Below are positions 18,016 to 27,327 of a stretch of DNA of 43,193 bases, one piece after another. Positions within the stretch are counted from its first letter, which is position 1, and every line of letters starts with the position of its first letter. A program made the position numbers and the translations under genes. A model generated the notes under the pieces. The model was not told the origin of the DNA. It did not search any database and saw only the letters and a program-made list of their open reading frames with translations. Source of the stretch: Pseudoalteromonas sp. NBT06-2 (lineage in GTDB: Bacteria; Pseudomonadota; Gammaproteobacteria; Enterobacterales; Alteromonadaceae); the NCBI RefSeq assembly GCF_002276045.1, contig NZ_NQMR01000077.1:1-43193 (forward strand), given 5' to 3'.

Positions 18016-19119
18016 TTAGTTAAATTGTTTTACATGTTTATCAAGTAAACGTACGTTTTGGCCATCCCGTAAAAAACTGACGCCAGCCGTTGCAATAATT
18101 TCACCCACTTTTAATCCTGATGAAATCATCACTTGGTTATCTATGATGTTTTCTGTTTGAATGGGTCGTTTTGAAATTGTTTGTGTTTTTTCATCATAAA
18201 CAAATACATAAGTTTTTTGACCTGAACCCGCACCGATAGCTGACAGTGGTAAGCGAAATGTTTGGCCACGATAACCTGTACGACCAACACCTTCAAATGT
18301 AAAGTCGACTTCCGCTGTCATACCTGCTCTTAGCCCAACTACTGATGAATCAATAAGCACTGTCACTGGAAAAGCATTGGCAGTTTGTGCTCGAGTACCA
18401 ATTTCGGTTACTGTGCCATCACCAATTAAATTAGAAAATGCAGGGTAGTGTATTTGCATTTTATTACCGGTTGATAAATCGCGAATTAATGTTTCAGGTA
18501 CCATTATTTGTACTTCTAAACCATCTTCACCTTCAATTTCAAATACAGTTTGACCTGGCGTAATTTGCATTGATGGTTCTATGCTACGCTTGGTAATACG
18601 TCCGTTATATGGGGCTTTTAATTGGCTATCATTTAAATCTTTAGTTGAGATATCTAATTGCGTTTTTGCTAAGTTTACAGCACTGGAGGCTGATTGAAAT
18701 GCCGCTTGTGCATTATCAAAGCCAGACTTTGAGACGAGTCCTTGTTTAGATAACTCGGTATAACGTTGAAATTCATTTTTAGCTTCGACTAATGCAGATT
18801 TTGCTTTTTGTAAATTAGCGTGTGATGACTGCTGGCTGAAAATAAAGCTACGTTTATCTAGTGTGGCTAAGATATCACCTCGTGTGACTGCATCACCCAA
18901 TTTTACTTTTACAGAATCTACCTTGCCGCCTACCTGAAAGCTTAAGTTAGTGGCCTCAACGGGTTGAATAATACCAGATAAACGTCTTATTTGATCTAAG
19001 TTGCTTAATTGTACTTGAGTCCAAGCAATCGGTCTGATCACTCGCTCTTGAGTGACTTCAGGTTTACTACAACCGGTAAGTCCGATTATAAGTATAAATA
19101 AGGTTAGGCAAGCACGCAT
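18016..19119 (-). CDS. RND periplasmic adaptor (MFP), lipoprotein
   Basis: 367-residue membrane fusion protein of the HlyD/AcrA type. It begins with a lipoprotein signal ending LTGC (Cys17), then a barrel-sandwich/lipoyl half-motif (GGKVDSVKVKLGDAVTRGDIL), an alpha-helical hairpin (about 95-160), the second lipoyl half (LKAPYNGRITKRSIEP) and beta-barrel and membrane-proximal domains. A GGAG ribosome binding site precedes the ATG. It is the first gene of the minus-strand efflux locus, upstream of its pump. Confidence 0.94.
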   Translation of the reverse strand: MRACLTLFILIIGLTGCSKPEVTQERVIRPIAWTQVQLSNLDQIRRLSGIIQPVEATNLSFQVGGKVDSVKVKLGDAVTRGDILATLDKRSFIFSQQSSHANLQKAKSALVEAKNEFQRYTELSKQGLVSKSGFDNAQAAFQSASSAVNLAKTQLDISTKDLNDSQLKAPYNGRITKRSIEPSMQITPGQTVFEIEGEDGLEVQIMVPETLIRDLSTGNKMQIHYPAFSNLIGDGTVTEIGTRAQTANAFPVTVLIDSSVVGLRAGMTAEVDFTFEGVGRTGYRGQTFRLPLSAIGAGSGQKTYVFVYDEKTQTISKRPIQTENIIDNQVMISSGLKVGEIIATAGVSFLRDGQNVRLLDKHVKQFN

Positions 19120-19289
19120 AAAGCTTTCTCCGTTTATATGGTATTAACTGAATAAGTGTAGATTAAAATTGTCTTTATAATTCAGTTGGTATGCAGCTGT
19201 TTAATATTAAATTGGGCTTAGTATAAACAAAGTAAGGTTATGGGAGGGTTAAACTTGGAATTAATTACATAGTTAATTATATCAACATA

Positions 19290-20174
19290 TTATTTGTAAG
19301 TAAGATTATCAATCCAAATTAAAAACTTTTTCACATTAATATTTTCTAGTTTATTTTTAGCGATAACTAGCCAATGATAATTGCCTAAATTTACGGCACC
19401 TGAAAAAGGTTGGATTAACCTTCCTTCATTGATATCTTGAGCGGCTAACTTTTCACTGACTAAGGCAATACCTTGGCCACTCATTGCTGCCCGGAGTAAA
19501 ATATCTGCGCTTGAAAATCGAGGACCCTTACTTGGATTTATATTTAATACATTATTTTCTTTAAACCATAAATTCCAACATATATTTGGGTCTTGATCAT
19601 GCAATAAGGTATGTTTAGCAAGATCTTTGGGAGAGTCTAGCTTAATTGACTGCTTCAAAAGTAGCGGACTGCATACAGTAATTAGTTTGTCCTGCATTAA
19701 TGGTATGCAGTGATATTCAGGCCAAGGCCCTTTACCCATTCTAATTGCGATATCAATATTCGTATGATTAAAATTTATTTGTTGCTGATCAAGAGAAAGC
19801 CAAACTTCAACATCGCTATACTGTTTATAAAAATTGCTCAGTTGTTCTGTTAGCCATTTACTTGCAAATGAATGTGTTGTGGCAATGCCTAACATGTTCG
19901 ATGTTTTAACATTTTGAATATTATTAGTACCTTCATGGATGAGATCTAATGCCGCTGAAATTGTTTGTATATAGTTATTGCCATTAGTATTGAGTTTAAG
20001 GTTTCTTTGACTGCGATCAAATAAAGTTATACCTAACCAATGTTCTAATTGTTTAACATGTCGACTTACTGCGCCATGAGTTACATGCAGCTCTTTACTT
20101 GCTTTTTGGGCGCTACCTAAACGAGCGACAGCTTCAAATGCGCGTAATGCATTTAATGGAGGGAGTTTTCTCAT
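19290..20174 (-). CDS. LysR-family transcriptional regulator (GcvA-like)
   Basis: 294 residues. The N-terminal helix-turn-helix reads LPPLNALRAFEAVARLGS... with THGAVSRHVKQLE as recognition helix, in the style of the GcvA/AmpR group, followed by a two-lobed substrate-binding domain with the ...AIRMGKGPWPE segment typical of that group. Effector and targets are unknown. The nearest divergent gene is the yqjG-like pseudogene beyond a hairpin element, so its original target may be the lost neighbour. Confidence 0.93.
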   Translation of the reverse strand: MRKLPPLNALRAFEAVARLGSAQKASKELHVTHGAVSRHVKQLEHWLGITLFDRSQRNLKLNTNGNNYIQTISAALDLIHEGTNNIQNVKTSNMLGIATTHSFASKWLTEQLSNFYKQYSDVEVWLSLDQQQINFNHTNIDIAIRMGKGPWPEYHCIPLMQDKLITVCSPLLLKQSIKLDSPKDLAKHTLLHDQDPNICWNLWFKENNVLNINPSKGPRFSSADILLRAAMSGQGIALVSEKLAAQDINEGRLIQPFSGAVNLGNYHWLVIAKNKLENINVKKFLIWIDNLTYK

Positions 20175-20285
20175 ATGTTAAATAAAGTCACGGGTAAGTG
20201 ATTTTATTATCCTTTTATATCACTTAAATAGCCATATTAGATTGATAAATAATTCATACATAAGACAGTTTAACAGAGCGTAGCG

Positions 20286-20412
20286 AAAATCTCGGGGGCT
20301 TGTCCCTGTGCTGTATAGTGTTGACTGGGCGAAGCCTAGTTAACACTATACAGCACAGGCTTTTCAAGGTTTTGGACTATCTTAAAACTAGGTCGCTTGA
20401 GGCCGAGATTTT
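20286..20412. repeat. Long hairpin element, 26-bp stem with GAA loop
   Basis: The core is an inverted repeat at 20305-20330 and 20334-20359 closed by a GAA triloop. Of 26 pairs, 24 are Watson-Crick and the other two are G-U when read as plus-strand RNA. Ten-base inverted repeats (AAAATCTCGG at 20286-20295, CCGAGATTTT at 20403-20412) enclose it. It abuts the 5' truncation of the yqjG-like pseudogene. The preceding ACAGAGCGTA is also seen near positions 24-33 and 40985-40994, hinting at a repeat family. Confidence 0.75.
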
Positions 20413-21173
20413 TATAATGGTGTTTATAAAGCCGGATTTGTACAAAACCAAGCAGCGTATGATATAGCTATAAAACCGATATTCAGTCTATTAACAAAGC
20501 TTGAAGATATGTTAAACAAGCAGCGATTTTTGTTAGGGGAGATGATTTCTGAATCTGACTGCCGTTTATTTGTTACTTTAGTTCGGTTTGATATCGATTA
20601 TTTTATTTATATACCCAAGCCACTTCAAGATGTGAGGTTCAGGACTGCTGAGCAATTCATGATCTAGGCGCATCTTTGCATTAATGGTTACTCCCTTAAA
20701 AAAAGATGGACCGGCAATATGCTCCTGCATTGCTCTAGTACCTACATCCATGCAGGCAACAACGAGCATGATTTGCTCAGAAGTCCCTGTAAGGTTGGTT
20801 TATAAATACTTTATGCAGCGTTATTGATTTTGAAAAGGGAATAACCATGTTCTTCAATCAATGCCTTGCCTAAAGCATTTCTAATTCCAACTGAATCCTG
20901 CATCTTGAAGTGGTTTGGGTATAGTAGATGCTCAAAAAGTCGATTAGTCGATTAGTTGATTATCTCATTTTATGGGTTTATACCCGTGATTTATATAGTT
21001 GGAATGGCATTAAAGATACGATATATTTTAATGCCATTCATTTAAGCAACTTCAAACAAGAGCAGATAGTTTCAGTAATGCCAAGTATTGATTGGTTCAA
21101 AGTACATGACCGAAATGAATTAGGCACAGTGAAAGCGTATTTAAATAATGGAAATATAATAGAGATAAATTGA
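20404..21173 (+). pseudogene. yqjG: YqjG-like glutathionyl-hydroquinone reductase remnant
   Basis: The C-terminal half of an omega-class-like glutathione S-transferase (YqjG/ECM4 family) is recognisable: NGVYKAGF, then AIKPIFSLLTKLEDML, the LLGEMISESDCRLF block and TLVRFD before the MITE; after it VDYLILWVYTRDLYSW and DTIYFN. The N-terminal thioredoxin-like half, which holds the catalytic Cys, is absent. The gene has three lesions: 5' truncation beside the hairpin element, a 310-bp MITE at 20612-20921, and an 8-bp tandem duplication (CGATTAGT twice, 20941-20956) that shifts the frame. Removing the MITE, one TA and one duplicate restores one frame. The final ~50 residues do not follow the usual family sequence. 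Confidence 0.85.
20612..20921. mobile_element. 310-bp MITE, copy 2 (in yqjG remnant)
   Basis: Same length and orientation as copy 1 at 9705-10014, with about two substitutions (right end CCTGCATCTTG here, CCAGCCTCTTG there). This copy keeps a longer inverted match between its ends, differing at one position in ~21. Flanking TA dinucleotides are at 20610-20611 and 20922-20923. It has no coding capacity for a transposase. Confidence 0.92.
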
Positions 21174-21440
21174 TAGGGTTAGTCGATATCATGACCAAAG
21201 ATGAGCTATTATTATTGGTCGTGAAATTTAAATTACCCAAGAGAAATACATGTCATTTTCATGTGTTTTAGGGCTAAAAGTATGTCATTGTGTGTCTATG
21301 TTTTGCAAGAGATTTCAGCTAAGCTACTTATCCTATTTCGCAGTGATTCACCGAAAAATTTCTTTTTTAATTCTTTAAGCATGCTAGTTTTTAGTCAATA
21401 TTTTTCATTTGTTAAATCGAAATTTTGGTTGGAGATTGAA

Positions 21441-24400
21441 ATGAAATTGATTTCAGCAGCGTTAAAAAATCCAGCAGCAGTTGCGGTAATTGTGGCACTT
21501 ATTTTGTTGGTTGGCGTATTAAGTTTATTTAAATTACCAATACAATTATTCCCTGATATAGAGCGGCCTCGCATTGCGATACAAACCCAATGGCGTGCGG
21601 CTTCCCCTAAAGAAGTTGAATCAGAAATCCTAGAGCCGCAAGAACAAGTATTAAAAGGCATTCCAGGTTTACGTTCAATGAATGCGTTTGCTAATCAGGG
21701 CGGGGGCTTTATCAATTTGGTATTTGGTGTTGAAACTGAGATGGAACAAACGCTTATTGAAGTGATCAGCCGTATGACTCGAGTACAAAGTCAACCAAGA
21801 GATGCTTTACCACCGCGTATTATGCTAGGAGGTTTTGGTGGTAATAACCCTGCGTTAACCTGGTTTTTCTTACAGGCGTTACCGGGAAATGATAAATCAA
21901 TCAGTGATTATATTGATTTTACCGATGATGTTATTCGACCCAGGCTTGAGTCTATAAATGGGGTGGCAGGAGTTCAAACTTTTTCAGAGCAAAATCGAGA
22001 AGAATTACAAATAAGGTTCGACCCAATAAAAGTAGCCCAATATGGTATTCAAATACCGCAATTGATTTCATTGGTGTCGGCTAGCAATGATATCTCAGGT
22101 GGATTTATTGATGTTGGGCGTCGTCAGTATACGCTACGCTTTAATGGTAAATATGAAGTTGATGAATTATCAGATTTAATTTTAGAATCAAGAAATTTTA
22201 GTAATATACGTTTAGGTGACGTGGCAACAATCTCAGTCACTCGTCAAGATCGCCAACAATTGGCTATTCAAAATGGTAACCCTGCATTTTCATTTCGTAT
22301 CGATAAAGCGAATGGCGCAAATGTACTTGAAACATTAAATAAAGTAAAACAAGAAGTCGTCTTAATAAATCAAGAAGTACTTGCTGATAAACAACTTGTG
22401 ATGGTGCAATCATTTGATGCTTCGGTTTTTATTTATCGCGCGATTAATTTAGTAACAAGTAACTTATTTGCCGGAATCATTCTATCTTTAGCCGTTTTAT
22501 GGTTGTTTATTCGCCGAATGAAAGCGACTTTAATCATTGCGACAGCCATTCCAATTAGTTTATTTTCTACTTTTATCGTATTACAGATCACGGGTCGTTC
22601 ACTTAATGTTATTTCTCTTGCTGGCTTAGCGTTTGCAGTGGGAATGGTTCTCGATGCAGCAATTGTGGTACTTGAAAATATTTTAAGAATGCGTGAACAA
22701 GGTCATGATAATCACAAAAGTGCAGAGTTGGGATCTAAACAAGTTTGGGGCGCACTTTTAGCTTCTACTGCAACAACGGTTGCCATATTTTTACCTGTAT
22801 TCTTTTTAAAAGATATAGAAGGTCAATTATTTGGAGATTTGGCGCTAACGATTGCGATAGCAGTCTCTGTATCTTTATTGGTTGCAGCTGTTTTATTACC
22901 TGTATTAACTAAGTATTTTTTACATGAACGCAATATAGTAGACCCTAATCAAGCCTTATGGCATAAAATAACAACTTTGGTTATGTCTATTACGAATACA
23001 TCAATTAAACGCTTAGTCCTTGCTACTGTTATGCTCGTGCTACCCGTTGCGATCACCTATATTGCTATGCCTAAATTAGACTACTTACCTCCAGTAAAAC
23101 GTGATGCAGTTGATGCTAATTTAAGTTTTCCCCCAGGGGCGAATGTTAAAACTTTAGAAAAAGAAGTTATTAATCCTATTGTAGAGCGTTTAAAGCCATA
23201 TATGGATGGTACAAAAGAACCCGCACTTAAGAATTATTATATATTTAGTGGTTCAGGTGGTGGCAATATAGGTATTAGAGCCAAAGATCAATCTAAGGTA
23301 GATGAATTACTTGATGTAGTTAAAAATGAAATATTAATCGATCTACCAGATACCACTGCATTTGTGCGTCAAGGTAATTTATTTGGTGGTTTTGGTGGTG
23401 GTCGAAGTGTGCAAATGCACCTTCAATCTAAAGATAGCAAGGCATTACAGCAAGTTGCTAAACAGACATTACAATGGGTAAAAGATGCCATACCAGATGT
23501 TAGTGTTTGGGCTAATCCGGGGCTTGAAATGGCTGAACCTGAAATTAGATTAACACCCAATGATAGGAATATTTTAGAGCAAGGTTGGGATCGCACAGAT
23601 GTAGGTCGTGTCGTGCGTACTTTAGGTGATGGTTTATACGTTGGAGAATATTTTAATGGTACCAAACGCCTAAATATGATTTTACGTGCTGATGGTTGGA
23701 GCGACCCTGATTCATTGGCTGATGTGCCTATCGTAACTGGAAATGGCACAATTAATCAGCTATCTGATCTAGTTACTATTGATAGAACGGCTGGACCTTC
23801 TCGTTTAACAAGGATTGATGGTAACCGTACCATTAGCATTAATATTAATCCGCCACAAGGTTGGTCTTTAGAAGAAACAATCGCTGTACTTAAAGAGCAA
23901 GTAGCACCAAAAGTTGCGCAAGTAATGCCTACGGATGGCAATATTATTTATGGTGGTAGTGCAGATCAGCTTGAAAAAGCCATCGTTATAATGAGCGAAA
24001 ATTTTGCATTTGCATTAGTGATTTTATTTCTATTAATGGCAGCTTTATTTCGTTCAGTGAAAGACAGTGCTTTAGTGGTGATCACAATTCCTTTAGCAAC
24101 TGTTGGTGGTATTTTAGCATTGCAATTATTAAATCTATTTGTATTTCAACCATTAGACTTGTTGACCATGATAGGATTTGTGATTTTGTTAGGTTTAGTT
24201 GTTAATAATGCGATTTTATTAGTACATCAAACACGTTTAGCTCAGCAAAATGGATTAAGTCGTGAATTAGCAATTCAACAATCACTCAAATTACGTTTAA
24301 GACCCATATTTATGAGTACAGCTACCAGCTTTTTTGGCATGTTACCTTTATTACTTGTACCAGGTGCTGGCAATGTTATTTATCGAGGTTTAGCGGGGGT

Positions 24401-24551
24401 TATTGTTGGGGGGTTAGCTGTAAGCACTATTTTTACAATTGTACTTTTACCATGTTTATTAAGACTCAGCGCAAAAGACTTTGGTTTTAATAGAAAATTA
24501 AAAAATGATTCGAATTTAGTACCTGCATCAAATGTTGTTGCTAACAAATAA
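21441..24551 (+). CDS. RND efflux pump (second system)
   Basis: Inner-membrane RND transporter of 1036 residues starting at the ATG with GGAG six bases upstream. The frame is open back to 21261, but the extra 60 residues are not pump-like and MKLISAALKNPAAVAVIVAL is the expected first helix. The porter loops and twelve membrane helices follow the family pattern; TM4 reads VGMVLDAAIVVLEN with a single Asp405. Gly-rich stretches occur in both periplasmic loops (NQGGGF, GGFGGGR). Its adaptor gene follows 15 bases later, the reverse of the usual adaptor-then-pump order. No outer-membrane channel is encoded nearby. Confidence 0.93.
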   Translation: MKLISAALKNPAAVAVIVALILLVGVLSLFKLPIQLFPDIERPRIAIQTQWRAASPKEVESEILEPQEQVLKGIPGLRSMNAFANQGGGFINLVFGVETEMEQTLIEVISRMTRVQSQPRDALPPRIMLGGFGGNNPALTWFFLQALPGNDKSISDYIDFTDDVIRPRLESINGVAGVQTFSEQNREELQIRFDPIKVAQYGIQIPQLISLVSASNDISGGFIDVGRRQYTLRFNGKYEVDELSDLILESRNFSNIRLGDVATISVTRQDRQQLAIQNGNPAFSFRIDKANGANVLETLNKVKQEVVLINQEVLADKQLVMVQSFDASVFIYRAINLVTSNLFAGIILSLAVLWLFIRRMKATLIIATAIPISLFSTFIVLQITGRSLNVISLAGLAFAVGMVLDAAIVVLENILRMREQGHDNHKSAELGSKQVWGALLASTATTVAIFLPVFFLKDIEGQLFGDLALTIAIAVSVSLLVAAVLLPVLTKYFLHERNIVDPNQALWHKITTLVMSITNTSIKRLVLATVMLVLPVAITYIAMPKLDYLPPVKRDAVDANLSFPPGANVKTLEKEVINPIVERLKPYMDGTKEPALKNYYIFSGSGGGNIGIRAKDQSKVDELLDVVKNEILIDLPDTTAFVRQGNLFGGFGGGRSVQMHLQSKDSKALQQVAKQTLQWVKDAIPDVSVWANPGLEMAEPEIRLTPNDRNILEQGWDRTDVGRVVRTLGDGLYVGEYFNGTKRLNMILRADGWSDPDSLADVPIVTGNGTINQLSDLVTIDRTAGPSRLTRIDGNRTISININPPQGWSLEETIAVLKEQVAPKVAQVMPTDGNIIYGGSADQLEKAIVIMSENFAFALVILFLLMAALFRSVKDSALVVITIPLATVGGILALQLLNLFVFQPLDLLTMIGFVILLGLVVNNAILLVHQTRLAQQNGLSRELAIQQSLKLRLRPIFMSTATSFFGMLPLLLVPGAGNVIYRGLAGVIVGGLAVSTIFTIVLLPCLLRLSAKDFGFNRKLKNDSNLVPASNVVANK

Positions 24552-24566
24552 TTTAAGGAATTTTTA

Positions 24567-25631
24567 ATGAATAAATTAACTTTAAGCTTAGGTTTTATAA
24601 TTGCAGGGATGTTAACAAGCACTATGGTAGTCTCTGCTGATGAAAAAGATGCCAAACTGGTTACGGTTCAAACAGTGAAGAATGAGCAAGTTAATCCAAC
24701 AACTTGGCTACCTGGTAATGTGATTAGTAGAACTAACGCACCTATTTCTGCTGAACAAATAGGGCTGCTATTATGGGTTGAAGATATAGGGGCTAAAGTT
24801 GAAAAAGGGCAAGTAATTGCATCAATCGATAACCGACATTTAAAATTACAATTAACTAAAAGGCAAGCGCAGCTTAGGCAGCACCAAGTAGAAGCCGATT
24901 ACTTGTTAAAGCAAAAACAACGCATGTCTAAACTCAATAAAATGAATAATACAGCATTAAGTGAACTTGAACGTATCACGAAAGATTTAGTAATAGCACA
25001 AAATGAAGTGTTAGTATTAAGTTCTCAAATAGCGCAAACACAATTAGCTATAGAAAAAAACCATATTAAAGCGCCTTTTAGCGGTAGTATAAGCAAACGC
25101 TTTGTTAATATTGGTGAGTTAATTTCTGTGGGACGCCCTTTGGTGCAATTAGTAGATACACACCATTTAGATATTAAGATTGCGGCACCAATAAGTATCG
25201 CTCCTTACTTACAAGTAGATAGCAAGGTATTGGTTAAATGGCAGCAACACTTAATTGAATTATCTGTAAGGACTTGGAGTCAAGCAGGCAACCCGTTATC
25301 TCGTACTTTTGATGTACATTTATCTGCAGATGGCTTAAACCTTGTTTCTGGTGCTGCTGTGATGGTGTCTTTACCAAAAAGCGCGACGAAAATGGCAACT
25401 TTAGTACCAAGAGATGCCTTAATCGTAAGAGAAAAAGAGACATTTATTTTAACGGTAGATGAAAATGATGAAGCCCAAAAAATTAATGTATTAGTTGGCT
25501 TAGGAATTGGTGAATGGGTATCTGTTTCTGGAAATATTAATGCAGGTGAAGATGTTATTATTCGTGGTGCTGAGCGATTACAATCGGGAGATAAAATTAG
25601 ACGTCAGAAGGATTTAGTCGCAAACAGATAA
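24567..25631 (+). CDS. RND periplasmic adaptor (second system)
   Basis: 354-residue membrane fusion protein with a cleavable Sec signal (about 1-24, ending VVSA-DE) and no lipobox. It has the lipoyl half-motif LLLWVEDIGAKVEKGQVIASID, an alpha-hairpin (about 85-155), the second half IKAPFSGSISKRFVNIGE and beta domains. AAGGAA precedes the ATG. The coiled-coil hairpin is short, which in this family goes with direct or shallow docking to the outer-membrane channel. It is translated after its pump in a two-gene operon. Confidence 0.92.
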   Translation: MNKLTLSLGFIIAGMLTSTMVVSADEKDAKLVTVQTVKNEQVNPTTWLPGNVISRTNAPISAEQIGLLLWVEDIGAKVEKGQVIASIDNRHLKLQLTKRQAQLRQHQVEADYLLKQKQRMSKLNKMNNTALSELERITKDLVIAQNEVLVLSSQIAQTQLAIEKNHIKAPFSGSISKRFVNIGELISVGRPLVQLVDTHHLDIKIAAPISIAPYLQVDSKVLVKWQQHLIELSVRTWSQAGNPLSRTFDVHLSADGLNLVSGAAVMVSLPKSATKMATLVPRDALIVREKETFILTVDENDEAQKINVLVGLGIGEWVSVSGNINAGEDVIIRGAERLQSGDKIRRQKDLVANR

Positions 25632-25763
25632 GGTGAATTAAAATATAAAATGAATAAGCGTGGCTCAGCATGATTGCATTTGTTTAATGAAAGGATAAAG
25701 TAAATAGATCTAGATAAATTAAAACTACACCTAATATCTTGCTGTGATATTGAATCGAAGAGT

Positions 25764-25789
25764 CAAAAAGACGCACAAGCGCCTTTTTG
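25764..25789. terminator. Bidirectional terminator, RND operon / DUF2750 gene
   Basis: CAAAAAGACGC-ACAA-GCGCCTTTTTG is an 11-bp inverted repeat with one mismatch on the plus strand that becomes a G-U pair in minus-strand RNA. The stem ends in T-runs on both strands. It lies between the convergent second RND operon and the DUF2750 gene. Confidence 0.75.
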
Positions 25790-25805
25790 ATGATGAAACC
25801 TTATT

Positions 25806-26165
25806 TTATAAGGCTTCGATAGTTGCAACTGCTTGGCTAAATGCAGACAAATCAAGCTCTAGGCATTCACCTTCTTCTTGCCAATTAACACCTACGATAA
25901 CACCATCGTCATTTAAATCTTCAACCCAAAACTCAAGCCATTCAGCCACTGATATTTCAGCAGGAATATAGTTTTTCCACTCGTCTACGCAGTGCCGTTG
26001 AGCAAATTCAGTACTTGACCAAATAGGCATTACATCTGCATTTTCAAAGTTAATAGAATCCAAAACAACCCAGTCTTCACTTTCTTTGTCTTGTAGCGCC
26101 CAAAGTATTTGTGTTGGTTTAATATCGGCTAAAAAGGTGCTTAGTATTTGGTTGCTATCTTTCAT
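25806..26165 (-). CDS. DUF2750-type protein
   Basis: 119-residue acidic cytosolic protein with no signal or membrane segment. It has the alternating pattern of the DUF2750 family: an N-terminal helix, ILWALQDKESEDWVVLDS, a PIWSS-FAQ segment, then SVAEWLEFWVEDLNDDGVIVGVNW. The family has no established function. It is divergent from the EamA transporter, with 147 bases between them. Confidence 0.75.
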   Translation of the reverse strand: MKDSNQILSTFLADIKPTQILWALQDKESEDWVVLDSINFENADVMPIWSSTEFAQRHCVDEWKNYIPAEISVAEWLEFWVEDLNDDGVIVGVNWQEEGECLELDLSAFSQAVATIEAL

Positions 26166-26312
26166 GGTTGGCTCGTTTAAATATTATTAATGACAGGATT
26201 ATACTGGGAAGTGTTTTAATGAACAAATTAATAAAAGATTACATAGTTAGAGCTTTAAAAATAACAGGTTTTCTTTGATAATGAGAAAAATTAGTTAAAT
26301 AGGAATAATTGC

Positions 26313-27269
26313 ATGATACGTACTCCCATAATGGCATTTTGGGCGCTGGTTTTGGTTAACTTGATATGGGGTATTGGCTTTGTAGTTGTTGATGACGCCA
26401 TTGAAATAATGCCTGTAAATACTTTTAATACCTTTAGGTTTGGCGTTGCAACTTTAGCTTTATTACCTTTACTTTTTATGATGAAAAAACAGAATAAAAG
26501 TGAGTTTAACTATACCAATTCCCAATTATTCAGATCTGGTTTTGGTTTAGGTTTGTTGTTGTTCTTAGGTTTTTCATTACAAACGCAAGGATTATTGTAT
26601 ACCAGTGTCTCTAATACCGGTTTTATTACAGGGATGTGTGTGCCTTTAGTGCCTATTATTGGCTTTTTACTGTTTAAAATTAAAGTAGGAAAAGAAATTT
26701 GGTTAAGTGTTGTAACAGCATCTATTGGTTTATATTTTTTAACCATGGGAGACAAGTTGGAGTTTAATAAGGGAGATGTTTTAGTTGCAGTTAGTGCGGT
26801 GTGTTATGCCAGTCATATTTCTATGATGGCCAAATATGGAGGTCGTTTTGCTGTTATTCCACTTAGTATTTTACAATTAGGTGCAGTGACTTGTTACAGT
26901 GCAATAGCTGCATTATTTGAAATGAATACTGCTGCCAGCGAAAGTTATATGAGCTTAATAGATCAACTCAACAATAAAAATGTAATCGCTGCTATTTTGT
27001 ATTCAGCATTGTTAGCGAGTGCTTTTGCATATTGGGCTCAAACATCAAGCCAAAGACTAATTAAGCCACATAAAGTGGCATTGATTTTTGCTTTAGAGCC
27101 TATATTTGCACATATTGCAGCTTATTTTATATTAGATGAACATTTAGGTTACAAAGGTTGGATCGGTGCGAGTTTAATCATTGTTGGTATGTTGTATTCG
27201 GAATTAGGCGGTCGTCGTAAAACAAAGATTCAAGCTTTAGATCAAATGGCTGCCCCCATTGATAAGTAA
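26313..27269 (+). CDS. EamA/DMT-family transporter
   Basis: 318-residue inner-membrane protein with ten hydrophobic segments in two EamA repeats (NLIWGIGFVVVDD in the first, the LEPIFAHIAAYFILDEHLG signature in the second). Drug/metabolite superfamily members export amino acids, nucleobases or other small metabolites. AGGAATAATTGC precedes the ATG. The cytosine deaminase follows on the same strand 58 bases later. Joint transport and salvage of a pyrimidine is possible but not shown by sequence. Confidence 0.92.
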   Translation: MIRTPIMAFWALVLVNLIWGIGFVVVDDAIEIMPVNTFNTFRFGVATLALLPLLFMMKKQNKSEFNYTNSQLFRSGFGLGLLLFLGFSLQTQGLLYTSVSNTGFITGMCVPLVPIIGFLLFKIKVGKEIWLSVVTASIGLYFLTMGDKLEFNKGDVLVAVSAVCYASHISMMAKYGGRFAVIPLSILQLGAVTCYSAIAALFEMNTAASESYMSLIDQLNNKNVIAAILYSALLASAFAYWAQTSSQRLIKPHKVALIFALEPIFAHIAAYFILDEHLGYKGWIGASLIIVGMLYSELGGRRKTKIQALDQMAAPIDK

Positions 27270-27327
27270 TTAGACTATAGTTTATTAACTTATAATTTAG
27301 AACATTATTTACAAGCCAAGGAATAAC

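Noticed and set aside
20305..20359. Integron attC site
   Set aside because: The hairpin is too perfectly paired and lacks the RYYYAAC / GTTRRRY boxes in the right places; no integron integrase is present.
21261..21440. 60-residue N-terminal extension of the second RND pump
   Set aside because: It does not resemble any RND N-terminus; the ATG at 21441 has GGAG upstream and starts the first membrane helix.
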